Shown piece after piece: positions 44,423 through 53,997 of a DNA stretch of 64,000 nt. The stretch's first letter is position 1, and the number at the start of each line of letters is the position of its first letter. The notes beneath the pieces are model-generated. The model searched no databases, had not been told where the DNA came from, and worked only from the letters and a program-made list of their open reading frames with translations. A program made the position numbers and the translations under genes. This DNA is from CAYNEO01 sp964396245 (GTDB lineage: Bacteria; Zixibacteria; MSB-5A5; GN15; FEB-12): positions 62,001 through 126,000 of the forward strand of contig CAYNEO010000003.1 in the NCBI GenBank assembly GCA_964396245.1, written 5' to 3'.

Positions 44423-47134
44423 CTATCGCCGATCGCTCACTGATGCCCCGGAAAGCGCTCGCAGCCGTTGGGCGGCCGGCTCGAAGTCTTCGTCCAACTC
44501 CAGTACCCTCCGGTAGCCCAGAATCGCCGAATCCTTATGTCCCATATGGAGATAGCACTCGGACAGGCCGAATAGAGCCCCGACATCCTGCGGATGAATC
44601 CGCAGCACCCGTTCGTAGCAACCTATCGCCTCGCCGAATCGCTCGACTTTGGTGTGGAGATCGCCCACCACATGGATGATTTCGACCGCGTCGGGGTCGA
44701 GTTGGAGGTAGTGCTCCAGTGACGTGATGGCTTCGTCGAATTTGCCCATCTGAGCCCGGGCAAGGCCAAGATTCCGGTAGGCGACCGCCGGCGGCATATC
44801 CGCCGCCAGGGCCCGCAAATACTGCTCCTCGGCCTCCGCGAATCTTTCTGAACGGTAGTAACAGTTGGCAAGATCGTTGATCAATTCCCCGTCCCGGGGG
44901 CGCTCAGCGACGAGCCGGGAATACGCCTCGATCGCGTCTTCGTGCCGTCCCATCAGGTCAAGCGTTTCGGCCCAGAGTATCCGCTCGTCCGGGTCCTCCC
45001 CGACTATTTCGACTGCCTCGTCCAGCAATCGTGAAGCGGCTGTCGTATTCCCGACAGCGGCATATACCCGGATAAGTCTCAGCAGCAAACCGGCTGATCC
45101 TGGCCTGCTTTCCTCGGCCAGTTTCAGAAGACGTTCCCCCTCCTGCCGGTCGCCCGTGCTGAGTTGCACTTGCGCCAGGCTCAGGGCGGCGTCACCAATC
45201 CCGTGGCCCGTCTCGATCTGCTTCGTGAAATAATCGCAGGCCTCGCGGATGTTGCCGTCCTGAAGGCAGAGTTTGCCCATGAGCGCGTTGGCGTCACCAT
45301 ATTCCGGGTTGAGTTGAAGTGTCTTGTGAAGCCAGCCGCGTGACTGTTCGAAATTCCCCGACAGGTAGGCTATCAGCCCGAGATTGAAAGTCGCCGCGAC
45401 CCGGTTGTCGACATGAAGCAAAATCAGATTGTCGATTTCTTTCGATGGATCGTACCTGGCCTGAACATCGAGGTAACGCCGATATTCTTTCTCCGCCGCT
45501 TCGTAATCCCGTTTCTTGAAACTGATATGAGCCAGAAGCAGGAGCGGGTCGAGATAATCCGGTTTGAGTTTCACCGCACGCCGGCAGTAATTAGTTGCCC
45601 GCTCGAGATTGCCGGTGAAAAAGTGTGTCCAGCCCAACTGATCGAGCGCCATCAGGTGAATATGTCTCTCACGCGGGTTGTTGAGATCTGTCAGGCTCGC
45701 CGCCTGGGCGGCGCAACGAATAATCGTGTCGGCATACTCGGTTATCGGGCGGTCTTTCCGGGAGCGAAGTAACTGGGCATAATTAAACAGTGCAAAAGCG
45801 TCGTCCGGGTTGTACGCCAGTTGATTTTCAAGCAGCCTTTTCGACCGCTCGGTCTTCTGCGCCATCTTCTCCGGCGATAGATCGTATCCGTAATGTTTCA
45901 GGCCGACATTGATACGCGTCACCGCGATTTCATCCGGGACAATCAATTGATTGTGCACGATGCCTTCATATCGGAGGTTTAGATCGCGCCGGAAAAACCT
46001 CGGCGACGGCAGGAACACTTCGCGCTCCTCGTGTATGCCGTATACATTGGTGATATTTATCGAGAGCACCTTGAAGCGGTCATCATTGAGAGCGCTGATT
46101 AGTTTCGCCGTGTCCCGAACGCAGAACTGCTCGTCGGCGTCGATGACAAGAATCCAGTCGCCCGTCGCCTGCTCGATCGAATAGTTGCGATGTTTCGAAA
46201 AGTTGCCTTCCCAGGGCTGGTGGAATACCCGCGCGCCGTAGGATTCAGCTATCTCAACGGTTTTGTCGCTTGAACCGGTGTCGACGACCACGATCTCGTG
46301 TACCCAGTCCCGGATGGATTCCAGGCACCGCCCGAGCATTTCTTCTTCATCTTTGACAATCATACAGGCAGACACCCGCGCCGTGTTGGCAAGCATTGCC
46401 TGCAGCATTTTGAGCTCCTGGATCTCACGGCAGTGCTGAAGACCCGTGTCAATTACCTGTCGGGCGTTATCGGCCCTGTCTGTCCGGCGGTAGAGATTCG
46501 CAAGGTTGAGATAGGAAACCGGGTCATCCGGGCGGAGGCTAATCGCCTGTTCAAAGCACTTCACGGCGTCGTCACACCGCTCCGCCTGAGAGTAAGCGGT
46601 ACCGAGTGCATTCAGCAGCCTGTAGTTGATCCCCTGAAAGCAGGCAAGTTTCTGAGCCGCAGTCGCGTGCGCAGGCGTTTTTCCCACCAGCTGGAGAAAT
46701 CGCGTCCCCGCCTCTATTGCTTCATCGGGGTCGTGTAATTTTGTGTTGATACAACAGCGAGCGGCATGGAAATCGGCGCAGTCGGGGCAATCCCGGAGAC
46801 CGCGCTCGGCAACATATTCGGCTTCATGGAGCTTGTGCTGTTCGATCAGTCCAAAAGTCAGCAGCCGGTTGTATCGCACTCTCACAAGACGGTCGGCAAA
46901 GGGATAATTTGATTCGAGATGAAGCACGCTTTCGAGAAGCCTCTCCCCCATCCCGTCATCGAGATAATACTCCCCGAGTTCCAGCGCGGCATCGAGATTC
47001 TGCGGATCATTGCGGGCGGCAGCCGTCAACCGTCGCAACTGACGGTTCTGTGCCTCTCGGGATACCGTTGCGGATTCGGCGGCTATCCGTCGTTCCGATA
47101 TACTCGCACTCCTATCGCGTTCTTTCTTTGCCAT
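44423..47134 (-). CDS. TPR-glycosyltransferase family 2 protein (possible flagellin glycosyltransferase)
   Basis: A 903-aa cytoplasmic protein: TPR repeats (about 30-240), a GT2 domain (about 252-420) and a long second TPR array (about 440-895). The GT2 motifs are ACMIVKDEEEMLGRCLESI, VVDTGSSDKT (283-292) and VIDADEQ with the metal-binding DAD at 332-334. Such TPR-GT2 proteins beside flagellin genes modify flagellin in several bacteria. Position between fliW and fliC and the large Ser/Thr-rich flagellin support this; the substrate is inferred. Confidence 0.85.
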   Translation of the reverse strand: MAKKERDRSASISERRIAAESATVSREAQNRQLRRLTAAARNDPQNLDAALELGEYYLDDGMGERLLESVLHLESNYPFADRLVRVRYNRLLTFGLIEQHKLHEAEYVAERGLRDCPDCADFHAARCCINTKLHDPDEAIEAGTRFLQLVGKTPAHATAAQKLACFQGINYRLLNALGTAYSQAERCDDAVKCFEQAISLRPDDPVSYLNLANLYRRTDRADNARQVIDTGLQHCREIQELKMLQAMLANTARVSACMIVKDEEEMLGRCLESIRDWVHEIVVVDTGSSDKTVEIAESYGARVFHQPWEGNFSKHRNYSIEQATGDWILVIDADEQFCVRDTAKLISALNDDRFKVLSINITNVYGIHEEREVFLPSPRFFRRDLNLRYEGIVHNQLIVPDEIAVTRINVGLKHYGYDLSPEKMAQKTERSKRLLENQLAYNPDDAFALFNYAQLLRSRKDRPITEYADTIIRCAAQAASLTDLNNPRERHIHLMALDQLGWTHFFTGNLERATNYCRRAVKLKPDYLDPLLLLAHISFKKRDYEAAEKEYRRYLDVQARYDPSKEIDNLILLHVDNRVAATFNLGLIAYLSGNFEQSRGWLHKTLQLNPEYGDANALMGKLCLQDGNIREACDYFTKQIETGHGIGDAALSLAQVQLSTGDRQEGERLLKLAEESRPGSAGLLLRLIRVYAAVGNTTAASRLLDEAVEIVGEDPDERILWAETLDLMGRHEDAIEAYSRLVAERPRDGELINDLANCYYRSERFAEAEEQYLRALAADMPPAVAYRNLGLARAQMGKFDEAITSLEHYLQLDPDAVEIIHVVGDLHTKVERFGEAIGCYERVLRIHPQDVGALFGLSECYLHMGHKDSAILGYRRVLELDEDFEPAAQRLRALSGASVSDRR

Positions 47135-47184
47135 GTCTCTGTCAGTCGCCGGAACTGTTGACGTTTTCGGTCAGGACGTTTCGA

Positions 47185-47652
47185 TCAGACCAGTGCTTCT
47201 TCAAGTGCCGTAACCGGAGCGGTTTCCAGTGCCTCCATCAGTGAATGGCAGACATGGTATTCCGAGTTGACCAGCACCAATTGCTTGCCGAGGTTGTTCT
47301 CGGTATTGATCAGCACCGGTCCCTGCAAATTGGCCGAGATGTCCTTTGAGTCGTCCGGAATGGTGACGATCACGTAGGTCTCGACCGACTCCACCCGAGA
47401 GACCTTCAGTTCGGCGATCTCCTTCGGATTCACTTCGATCCTATAGTCCGGGAAAAACACCAGCGGATTGACCACCATAAACGCGACCGATTCCTCGTCG
47501 ACAGACTGCAGCCACAGAAACGGTGCGATTTCGTCAACCTCGATCAGGCAGAACTGCGCGAGAGACTCGAATCCGAGTATCGGCCGTTCCATCGTGATGA
47601 GTTTTTCCTCCGGGACCTCCAATGGTCCGAATCTCAGGGTATTAACGATCAT
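47185..47652 (-). CDS. fliW: Flagellar assembly factor FliW
   Basis: A 155-aa protein that binds newly made flagellin and, when free, inhibits CsrA. It has the FliW features PLEVPEEKLITMERPILGF, PFLWLQSVDEESVAFMVVNP and INTENNLGKQLVL near the end. The csrA gene is two genes away in the same operon, as in many bacteria outside the gamma group. Confidence 0.95.
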   Translation of the reverse strand: MIVNTLRFGPLEVPEEKLITMERPILGFESLAQFCLIEVDEIAPFLWLQSVDEESVAFMVVNPLVFFPDYRIEVNPKEIAELKVSRVESVETYVIVTIPDDSKDISANLQGPVLINTENNLGKQLVLVNSEYHVCHSLMEALETAPVTALEEALV

Positions 47653-47671
47653 AACGGTATCCCTTTGCTCT

Positions 47672-49597
47672 CTATTTCAGGAAATCCAATAATGTCGGTT
47701 GAATGATTTTGCTGGCGGACATCAGCGCCGCCTGGTAGTTGTTCTCCTGCGTCGACAACTGCGTGATCAGTTCGGTCATGTCGGCGTCCTCGACATCGGA
47801 CAGCAACTTCGTGAAACTCACGTCCTGGTCGACCAGTCTCGTGCGGGTATTTTCGAGTCTCATCGCCCGGCTTCCGGTCGTTCCGCGCGTATTGAGCAAC
47901 TGCTGGATCGATTCGTCGAGATTCTCCAGCAATATGCCGCACCCCTCCTGATCGTCACTTTTCAGCGCATTGATCAGCACCAGCAGCGAGCCCATCAGGT
48001 CACTCGAACCGTATATACCGAGCGTCTTGGCGCTTCGCCCGGCGCCCACATCTTCGACTGTCAGTGATTTGGTCGTGTCGTTATTGGCAATCTGGATCCC
48101 GGTTCCGGAGTCGTTTATCGAGGCGGTGACATCCAGCGTCGAACTGTTCAGCCGGTCGAGCAAATCCTGCACAGTGACCAGCGCGGTGTCGCCCAGGTCT
48201 ATCGTAACACTGATATCGCCCTGCTTGAAGATAATTTCATCGCGGTCGAAACCGAGTCCGCCGCGGAAGTTCGCCAGAAGGGAATCAGCCGTCAGTAGCG
48301 GATTGAGATCGCTGCCCGGATTGTCCGACGAGAACTCGCCGAGTATACCGAGGTCAGCCGCAACCGTACCGCCGGCCTCAGCTATGTCGAATGAGACTTC
48401 CGGGTTCAGGTCGGTCCCGGTCATGATCGCGCCGACAAAACCCTTTATGCCGAGATTGCCGGCGGTATGTTCGTAGTCGCCCGCCTCGGATATGATCAGG
48501 TTCAACGGCATGGCATTACCGTCGGTGACAACGAATCCGGTTTGCGTGGCATTGATACCGAGGGTGACGTTATTGACGCCTGCCGCGGCAAGCTGCGAAT
48601 TGAACTCGTTGATTACGTCATCGACTGTCAACGCCCCCGAAAGGTCAACGATGACATCGGCGCCCGCACCGTTGGACACCTTGAGTTCACCCGGTGACAA
48701 GTCGACACCCTGCCCGCTGTTCAATTTAGAAAGCAGTGTTGACCCGGAAATCTGTCCTGTCTGGGACGTGAAAAACTTGAGGTTGTTTCCCTCGTCGCCG
48801 AGACCGACAGTCAGGTTGGTGATGCCGTCAGCAGCGAGCTGCGTATTGATCGTGTCAATGACATTCTGAACTGTCGTTGCGCCGCTGAGATCAACGGTCG
48901 AGGAAATGTTCAGGTTCTGATCCGTGATGGTAATCGATGCCGGTGCCGTTGACAGGTCGACACCCGTTCCGCCGTTCAAATTCGCGAGCAGCGTGTCGGC
49001 TGACAGCCCGACATTGACATCCGCTGATTCGCCGAGCGCCTGGAACGGCGTCAGAAAGGTATCGGCGCCGTTGAAATTGATTATGCTCCGTAGCGCCGAG
49101 TCGGTTTCGAATTCAATCTCGCCCCGGTCGCCTTCATAGACCACGCCGGTCGCGGATACCGTGAACGGCTTGGTTCTCGTCCGAAAACCGGAGAATATTC
49201 GCCGGCCTTCGAGTTCAGTATTGGCGAGTTGGACGATTTGATCGAAAATCGACTGCACTTCGGTGGCCGAGGCTTCACGGGCAATATCGTCGTAATTGCC
49301 GTTGGCCATCGCAATGGCGATTTCTTTGGCCGACGATAACGAGTCTTTGGCGTCACTCAGGATTGAGTCATAGGTCCCCATCCAGGTCAGGCCCTGGTCG
49401 ACATTTTTCCGGTACTGGGCAATCTTGGCCAGTTCCGTCCGATAGTTGAGATCGCGAACGGTGCCGGTGGGATCATCCGAGGGAGCGTTGATCCGCCGCC
49501 CGGATGACATGTTGGTCTGCAGGTCCATCAGACGCCTGATGGAGCGCTGCATGTTGAATACCACTCGGCCGGTTATCATCCCATCTGTAACGCGCAT
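47672..49597 (-). CDS. flgL: Flagellar hook-associated protein 3 with three internal repeats
   Basis: Hook-filament junction protein, 641 aa versus about 300 in E. coli. The flagellin-like N-terminal (MTGRVV-type start, then NMSSGRRINAPSDDPTGTV) and C-terminal (TRLVDQDVSFTKLLSDVEDADM) ends are conserved. The extra length contains three related units of about 70 aa (203-276, 288-360, 441-510), each starting LLANLNGGTGVD-like and holding a VDLSGA..T..D.I..(I/F)N segment, as in flagellin-hook-IN motifs. It follows csrA by 40 bp. Confidence 0.93.
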   Translation of the reverse strand: MRVTDGMITGRVVFNMQRSIRRLMDLQTNMSSGRRINAPSDDPTGTVRDLNYRTELAKIAQYRKNVDQGLTWMGTYDSILSDAKDSLSSAKEIAIAMANGNYDDIAREASATEVQSIFDQIVQLANTELEGRRIFSGFRTRTKPFTVSATGVVYEGDRGEIEFETDSALRSIINFNGADTFLTPFQALGESADVNVGLSADTLLANLNGGTGVDLSTAPASITITDQNLNISSTVDLSGATTVQNVIDTINTQLAADGITNLTVGLGDEGNNLKFFTSQTGQISGSTLLSKLNSGQGVDLSPGELKVSNGAGADVIVDLSGALTVDDVINEFNSQLAAAGVNNVTLGINATQTGFVVTDGNAMPLNLIISEAGDYEHTAGNLGIKGFVGAIMTGTDLNPEVSFDIAEAGGTVAADLGILGEFSSDNPGSDLNPLLTADSLLANFRGGLGFDRDEIIFKQGDISVTIDLGDTALVTVQDLLDRLNSSTLDVTASINDSGTGIQIANNDTTKSLTVEDVGAGRSAKTLGIYGSSDLMGSLLVLINALKSDDQEGCGILLENLDESIQQLLNTRGTTGSRAMRLENTRTRLVDQDVSFTKLLSDVEDADMTELITQLSTQENNYQAALMSASKIIQPTLLDFLK

Positions 49598-49637
49598 TCC
49601 TATACCTCACTTGACTTGTAAGTCGAGCCGTGACTCC

Positions 49638-49961
49638 TCACGATTTGTCGGGGCGGCTCGAGTCGCCGCCGTTCGGACCCTCGTCTTTGTACCTCACGGC
49701 GGAAGTGCTGCCTTCGTCAGGGTCGCCCTTGATCTTATCCTTGATCTTCTTCACGACACCCATGAAATCGCCCTTGAGGTTTTTCGATGCCTTTCGATTT
49801 TCCGCCTGGATCTTGACGTAGATCTCTTCACGATGGACGACAACTTTGAGCGGTGCTTCGATTCCGAGCCGCACCTGGCGGCCGCGGATTCCGAGCACCG
49901 ACACCCTGATATCATCGCCGATCGTTATGGATTCACCTAACTTCCTTGTTAGAATGAGCAA
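49638..49961 (-). CDS. csrA: Carbon storage regulator CsrA with C-terminal extension
   Basis: Post-transcriptional regulator that binds GGA motifs in mRNA leaders. The 1-60 core is standard (MLILTRKLGESITIGDDI, VRLGIEAP, HREEIY). The total of 107 aa exceeds the usual 60-75; the extra 45 residues (KNLKGDFMGVVKKIKDKIKG then an acidic, Gly/Ser-rich tail) are unlike normal CsrA. The gene lies between flgK and flgL and near fliW, the FliW-CsrA-flagellin switch arrangement. Confidence 0.95.
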   Translation of the reverse strand: MLILTRKLGESITIGDDIRVSVLGIRGRQVRLGIEAPLKVVVHREEIYVKIQAENRKASKNLKGDFMGVVKKIKDKIKGDPDEGSTSAVRYKDEGPNGGDSSRPDKS

Positions 49962-50002
49962 AACGCCCTCCTTGGAACGTCGTCTTTTATCTCTTTATCT
50001 TA

Positions 50003-51394
50003 TTATCGCCCAACCACGCCTAATCTGAACACTACCGTATCCAGAGCCTCGTCCATTGTTGTGATAACCCGCGCGGCGGCATCATAGGCATGCTGGGATT
50101 TGATCATATTGGCCATCTCTTCGTCGAGTGAAACCCCCTGCACCGATTGACGGGCGTTATCAACTTGTGAGACAAGAAGTTCGTAGTTGCTGCTGAACGA
50201 CTTCGCTTCCTGTGTGTCAACACCCAGTTTCCCTACCAGGCTGTTGTAGAAGTCGTTTATGGTCATCGTATTATCGGCGACAACCGCCTTGCTGCGCAGC
50301 TCGGATAATGCCAGGGCGATAATATTGTCACCGTCGGGCCCCGATGAGGCCACGACTTTGTTTACATTTGTCGCCAGATCCGGATTTAGCCTGACTGTCA
50401 ACGCGTCCAGGGCAGTCGGATCGAAGAAATTTCCGCCGGCGCTTCCGTCGAGCGTATATCCCGACGAATGCAGGCTGTTCACCTGCTCCACCAGCGCTGT
50501 TGTCAGCTGGTTCAGTTCATCCAGATACCCGGGAATAGTCTTGTCACGGGAATCCACCAGCCCCTTCAACTGACCATTAATATTAGTCAGCTCAACCTTG
50601 GTCCCTTTCCAGACGATGTTGCTGGTCGGGCTGCCGTTTTCGTTGACGGTGTTGGTGCCGATTTCAAAAGCGTCCGGACCGTCGACAATCACCATTGCGC
50701 CCATATACACCAGGTTGGTTGCGTTGCCTTTGTCGACCGTCCGAACATCGATGATATTCGACAGTTCGTCGATCAACAGGTCGCGGGCATCCCGAAGATC
50801 GTTCGCTTTGGCGCTTCCGATTTCCGAGGTCTTTATGAGCTGATTGAGTTTTCCGATTTCATTGGTCAGGCGGTTGATCTCCGAGGTCATGTTCTCGAGA
50901 TCGCGGTTGATCGAATCCCGGAGATTGGTCAGTTGTCGGGCGACCTGATGAATTCCGTTCACCAGTGAATTGGCCTTGGTGATCACCATTTTGCGGTTGT
51001 TGGTCGAGTCCGAGTTGGTGGATAATTCCGACCACGCGTCCCAGAAATCGTTCAGCAGGTCATTGAGTGACGTATCCTGCGGTTCGTTGAGCACCGATTC
51101 GATCTGCGACAGTGTTTTCTGCTTGTATGTCCACTGCCCCAGCGACTTCTGCGCCTCGCGGTACTGCTGCCCGAGAAACAGGTCGCGGATATGCCGGATA
51201 TCATCGGCCTGAATACCGGTCCCGATCGGGCCGGCCGGGCTGTCACCCGGATAGGAGGCTGATATCGACACGCGCTGCCGCGTGTACCCGGGCGTATTTA
51301 CGTTGGCGATATTGTGACCTATTGTCTGGAGGACAAACTGGTGCGACAAGAGCGCCCGCTTGCCGACTTCGAGTGCCTGAAACAATCCCGGCAT
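50003..51394 (-). CDS. flgK: Flagellar hook-associated protein 1
   Basis: Hook-filament junction protein, 463 aa. The N-terminus has the rod/hook signature LLSHQFVLQTIGHNIANVNTPGYTRQ; the coiled region spans about 150-215; the C-terminus ends DEEMANMIKSQHAYDAAARVITTMDEALDTV, typical for FlgK. The start overlaps the flgN stop by one base. Confidence 0.97.
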   Translation of the reverse strand: MPGLFQALEVGKRALLSHQFVLQTIGHNIANVNTPGYTRQRVSISASYPGDSPAGPIGTGIQADDIRHIRDLFLGQQYREAQKSLGQWTYKQKTLSQIESVLNEPQDTSLNDLLNDFWDAWSELSTNSDSTNNRKMVITKANSLVNGIHQVARQLTNLRDSINRDLENMTSEINRLTNEIGKLNQLIKTSEIGSAKANDLRDARDLLIDELSNIIDVRTVDKGNATNLVYMGAMVIVDGPDAFEIGTNTVNENGSPTSNIVWKGTKVELTNINGQLKGLVDSRDKTIPGYLDELNQLTTALVEQVNSLHSSGYTLDGSAGGNFFDPTALDALTVRLNPDLATNVNKVVASSGPDGDNIIALALSELRSKAVVADNTMTINDFYNSLVGKLGVDTQEAKSFSSNYELLVSQVDNARQSVQGVSLDEEMANMIKSQHAYDAAARVITTMDEALDTVVFRLGVVGR

Positions 51395-51879
51395 TACGCC
51401 CTCCTGTCCACTGCCACCGTCCCGCCGGTTTCCCGTGCGGCTCCGGCCGGGGCATAGGTTTTGTGCGGGTGGTTGATTCGTGACAGCGCCGCCATCGTTT
51501 TAGCGATGAACTCGCGCGACTGATTCAGGAGCATGGCGTTTGAATTCCGCGTCCTGTTGATCTCGTCGTTGAGACTGAGAATCAGTTCCTTGAGTTCGAG
51601 CAGGCGCCCGGCCTGGTTTTCATCGACCAGTTCGAGCAGACGGGTCACTGTCAGGTCACCGTCGATTGCATTCGCAGCCTTGATCTCTTCGATCAACTGC
51701 TCCCGTTGTCGGCTCAAGAGGCGGCTCTCGACAAGCTTTTCCTGGTGCCGCTCGGTCACACGGTTTAGTCCGGCGATATTGTTGGTCACCAGCATCTCTT
51801 TTTGTTCCTGGAGCAATTCGAGGAATGATTCGAAGAGAGCAGCTTCCTTGCTGATTATTTCGATCAGACGGTTTATCAT
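51394..51879 (-). CDS. flgN: FlgN-type chaperone
   Basis: A 161-aa helical protein (coiled coil about 1-130) with the FlgN pattern LLQEQKEMLVTNNIAGLNRVTERHQEKL. It escorts FlgK and FlgL to the export gate, and flgK is the next gene with a 1-base overlap. Confidence 0.85.
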   Translation of the reverse strand: MINRLIEIISKEAALFESFLELLQEQKEMLVTNNIAGLNRVTERHQEKLVESRLLSRQREQLIEEIKAANAIDGDLTVTRLLELVDENQAGRLLELKELILSLNDEINRTRNSNAMLLNQSREFIAKTMAALSRINHPHKTYAPAGAARETGGTVAVDRRA

Positions 51880-51919
51880 ATCCTATTTCTGCCTTCTTAC
51901 TGTATCGTCCGGTCCCGCA

Positions 51920-52852
51920 TCACTCTTTAGAGCTCGCACGGGGGATTTTCACACCCGCATTCTCGAGGTGTGTGGTGACACGCTTCACATACTGCTGTGT
52001 TTCGCGGAACGGCGGAACCCCGCCGTGCTTGTTCACATTGCCGGGACCCGCATTGTAGGCTGCCAGAGCCACTTCGAGGTCACCGTAATGGTCGAGCAGG
52101 TGTTTCAGATATTTGCTCCCGGCCATCACATTCTCAGCCGGGTTGAACGAGTCTTTTGCCCCGTATGCCTCCGCGGTCGAGTCTACGAGTTGCATCAGTC
52201 CCTTCGCACCCGCCGGCGACACGGCTCTTTCGTCCCCGTCCGATTCCACCCTGATAACCGATGCTATCAGAGTTGAGTCGAGCTTGGTTTCTTCGGCGGC
52301 TTTGTCGATAATCGCACCATACCGTGCCCGAATCGGATCCTGGTTCAACTGCCGATTCGTCTGAGCGACAGGAAACATCTGCGGCGTTTCGTCTTTTCGT
52401 TTTATCGTTTTGTTTTCATCCCGTAAGGGAATCGGCTTTTCTTTCAAGTCCAGCGGCTGATCGGGGCTGCTCCGTAACGGCCTGATTTCAGGCGATGATT
52501 GATGACCGTCGTACTCGGCTTCGATCAGCTTCTCGAACTGATTGTACAGCAACTCGCCTATTGACCCGTGGGCGTCGCTTGCCATCGAACGCGAAAGTTC
52601 CATATCGAATAACTGATTGAACGTGTCCTTACCGAGTGACTTCGCAAACGGCAGGTCTTTCGTCAGCGGGTTCTCCGGCACCGTCTCGCGCATCGTCTTG
52701 AGCATGTAATACATGAAAAACGACTCGAATTCCGTGGTCGCCCTGCGCAGCCGGAGCTTCTCCTGCTCGAGGCTCGTTGCCTTCTCGTTTTTGAGACGGG
52801 AGAGGTCGCTCGACGGCGCGTCGATGAGCGGTACGGTCGGCCCGATAGACAT
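51920..52852 (-). CDS. flgJ: FlgJ-like rod-binding protein fused to an SLT lytic transglycosylase
   Basis: A 310-aa protein. Residues 30-115 are the FlgJ/rod-binding domain (FESFFMYYMLKTMRETVPENP, SLGKDTFNQLFDMELSRSM). A Pro/Lys-rich linker follows, then an SLT domain (about 175-300; catalytic Glu203 in IRVESDGDERAVSPAGAKGLMQL, and AYNAGPGNVNKHGG). In gamma-proteobacteria the C-terminal enzyme is a GH73 muramidase; here it is a lytic transglycosylase. It opens the wall for rod growth. It overlaps the flgI stop by one base. Confidence 0.9.
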   Translation of the reverse strand: MSIGPTVPLIDAPSSDLSRLKNEKATSLEQEKLRLRRATTEFESFFMYYMLKTMRETVPENPLTKDLPFAKSLGKDTFNQLFDMELSRSMASDAHGSIGELLYNQFEKLIEAEYDGHQSSPEIRPLRSSPDQPLDLKEKPIPLRDENKTIKRKDETPQMFPVAQTNRQLNQDPIRARYGAIIDKAAEETKLDSTLIASVIRVESDGDERAVSPAGAKGLMQLVDSTAEAYGAKDSFNPAENVMAGSKYLKHLLDHYGDLEVALAAYNAGPGNVNKHGGVPPFRETQQYVKRVTTHLENAGVKIPRASSKE

Positions 52853-53988
52853 CAGATAATTACCAGTTCTGCGTGCAGTGCGCCGGCCTGTTTCAGGGCC
52901 TGAAATATGGCGACAATGTCACGCGGCGTAGCGCCGATCTTGTTCAGTGCGGTGGCAACGTCGGACAGCGATACCGCCCCTTCTAATGCCACCACGCGGG
53001 CGTTCTGTTGATCGACACGGATAGTCGGTTCCTGCACCACTATCGTCTCACCCTGGCTGAACGGCTCCGGTTGCGACACGATCGGGCGCGATTGAATATT
53101 GACCGTTATGGTACCATGAGCCACCGCGACCGGCTCGATAGTCACGTGCTGGCCGGCTACGATAGTCCCGGTCTTTTCATTTATGATCACCTTGGCGTTG
53201 TTATCCGGAATCACTTCCAGCTGACCGATGTCTGAGATGAATTCGCTCCTCAAACTCGGGTACATCAGCGAATCGGGAATCACCACTTTAATCGTACCGC
53301 CGTTCATCGCGTAGGCGGTCAGACCATATTTGATATTGATCCGTTCGGCGATACGGTGCGACGTGGTGTTGTCTGGATCGAGCAGTGTCAGGTAAAATTC
53401 CTGCTCGGAATCCGGCGTCGGCTCCACTGCGTTGGTCACTTTCGCGCCGCCGGGTACCCGCCCGACCAGGGTATAGTTGTTGACGATGCGGTTGCCTTCA
53501 TCGACCTGGACGTTAAAACCACCGATCGACACCGGTCCCTGTGCGACCGCCCTGACCACGCCGTTGGCGTCGGACAGCGGCGTCAACAGCAGCGTTCCGC
53601 CCTGAAGCGACGATGCGTCTCCGACCGATGATACTGTCACGTCGAAGTTACTTCCGTCTGCCTGCAAACTGGACAGGCGCGCCGTTACCATCACGGCCGC
53701 GATATTTTTCACTTTCACCTTGTTGACGTCGACTGTCAGTCCCATACGTTGCATCATGTTCACCAGCGATTGCGTGGTGAACTGCGTGCCGTTGCCGTCG
53801 CCGGTGCCGTCGAGGCCGATCACCAGGCCGTAGCCGATAAGGTCCGTTTCCTGCTTGTTCTGAAAGGCGCAGAGATCTTTGACCCGCACCCGCATGGCAT
53901 CGACCGGGCAGGCCAGAAACAGGATGAGATTCGCGAGAAACACCATGCCGGCGGGAGTGATCAAGCGGCTGTGTAAGGATGTAAACAT
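52852..53988 (-). CDS. flgI: Flagellar P-ring protein FlgI
   Basis: Periplasmic P-ring subunit, 378 aa, with a signal peptide (about 1-31). Conserved FlgI segments VKDLCAFQNKQETDLIGYGLVIGLDGTGD, LVNMMQRMG and RVVALEGAVSLSDVATALNKIGATPRDIVAIFQALKQAGAL are present but each is cited here only as short landmarks: DLIGYGLVIGL, NMMQRMG, DIVAIFQALK. Normal length. Confidence 0.98.
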   Translation of the reverse strand: MFTSLHSRLITPAGMVFLANLILFLACPVDAMRVRVKDLCAFQNKQETDLIGYGLVIGLDGTGDGNGTQFTTQSLVNMMQRMGLTVDVNKVKVKNIAAVMVTARLSSLQADGSNFDVTVSSVGDASSLQGGTLLLTPLSDANGVVRAVAQGPVSIGGFNVQVDEGNRIVNNYTLVGRVPGGAKVTNAVEPTPDSEQEFYLTLLDPDNTTSHRIAERINIKYGLTAYAMNGGTIKVVIPDSLMYPSLRSEFISDIGQLEVIPDNNAKVIINEKTGTIVAGQHVTIEPVAVAHGTITVNIQSRPIVSQPEPFSQGETIVVQEPTIRVDQQNARVVALEGAVSLSDVATALNKIGATPRDIVAIFQALKQAGALHAELVII

Positions 53989-53997
53989 GATAACCTC

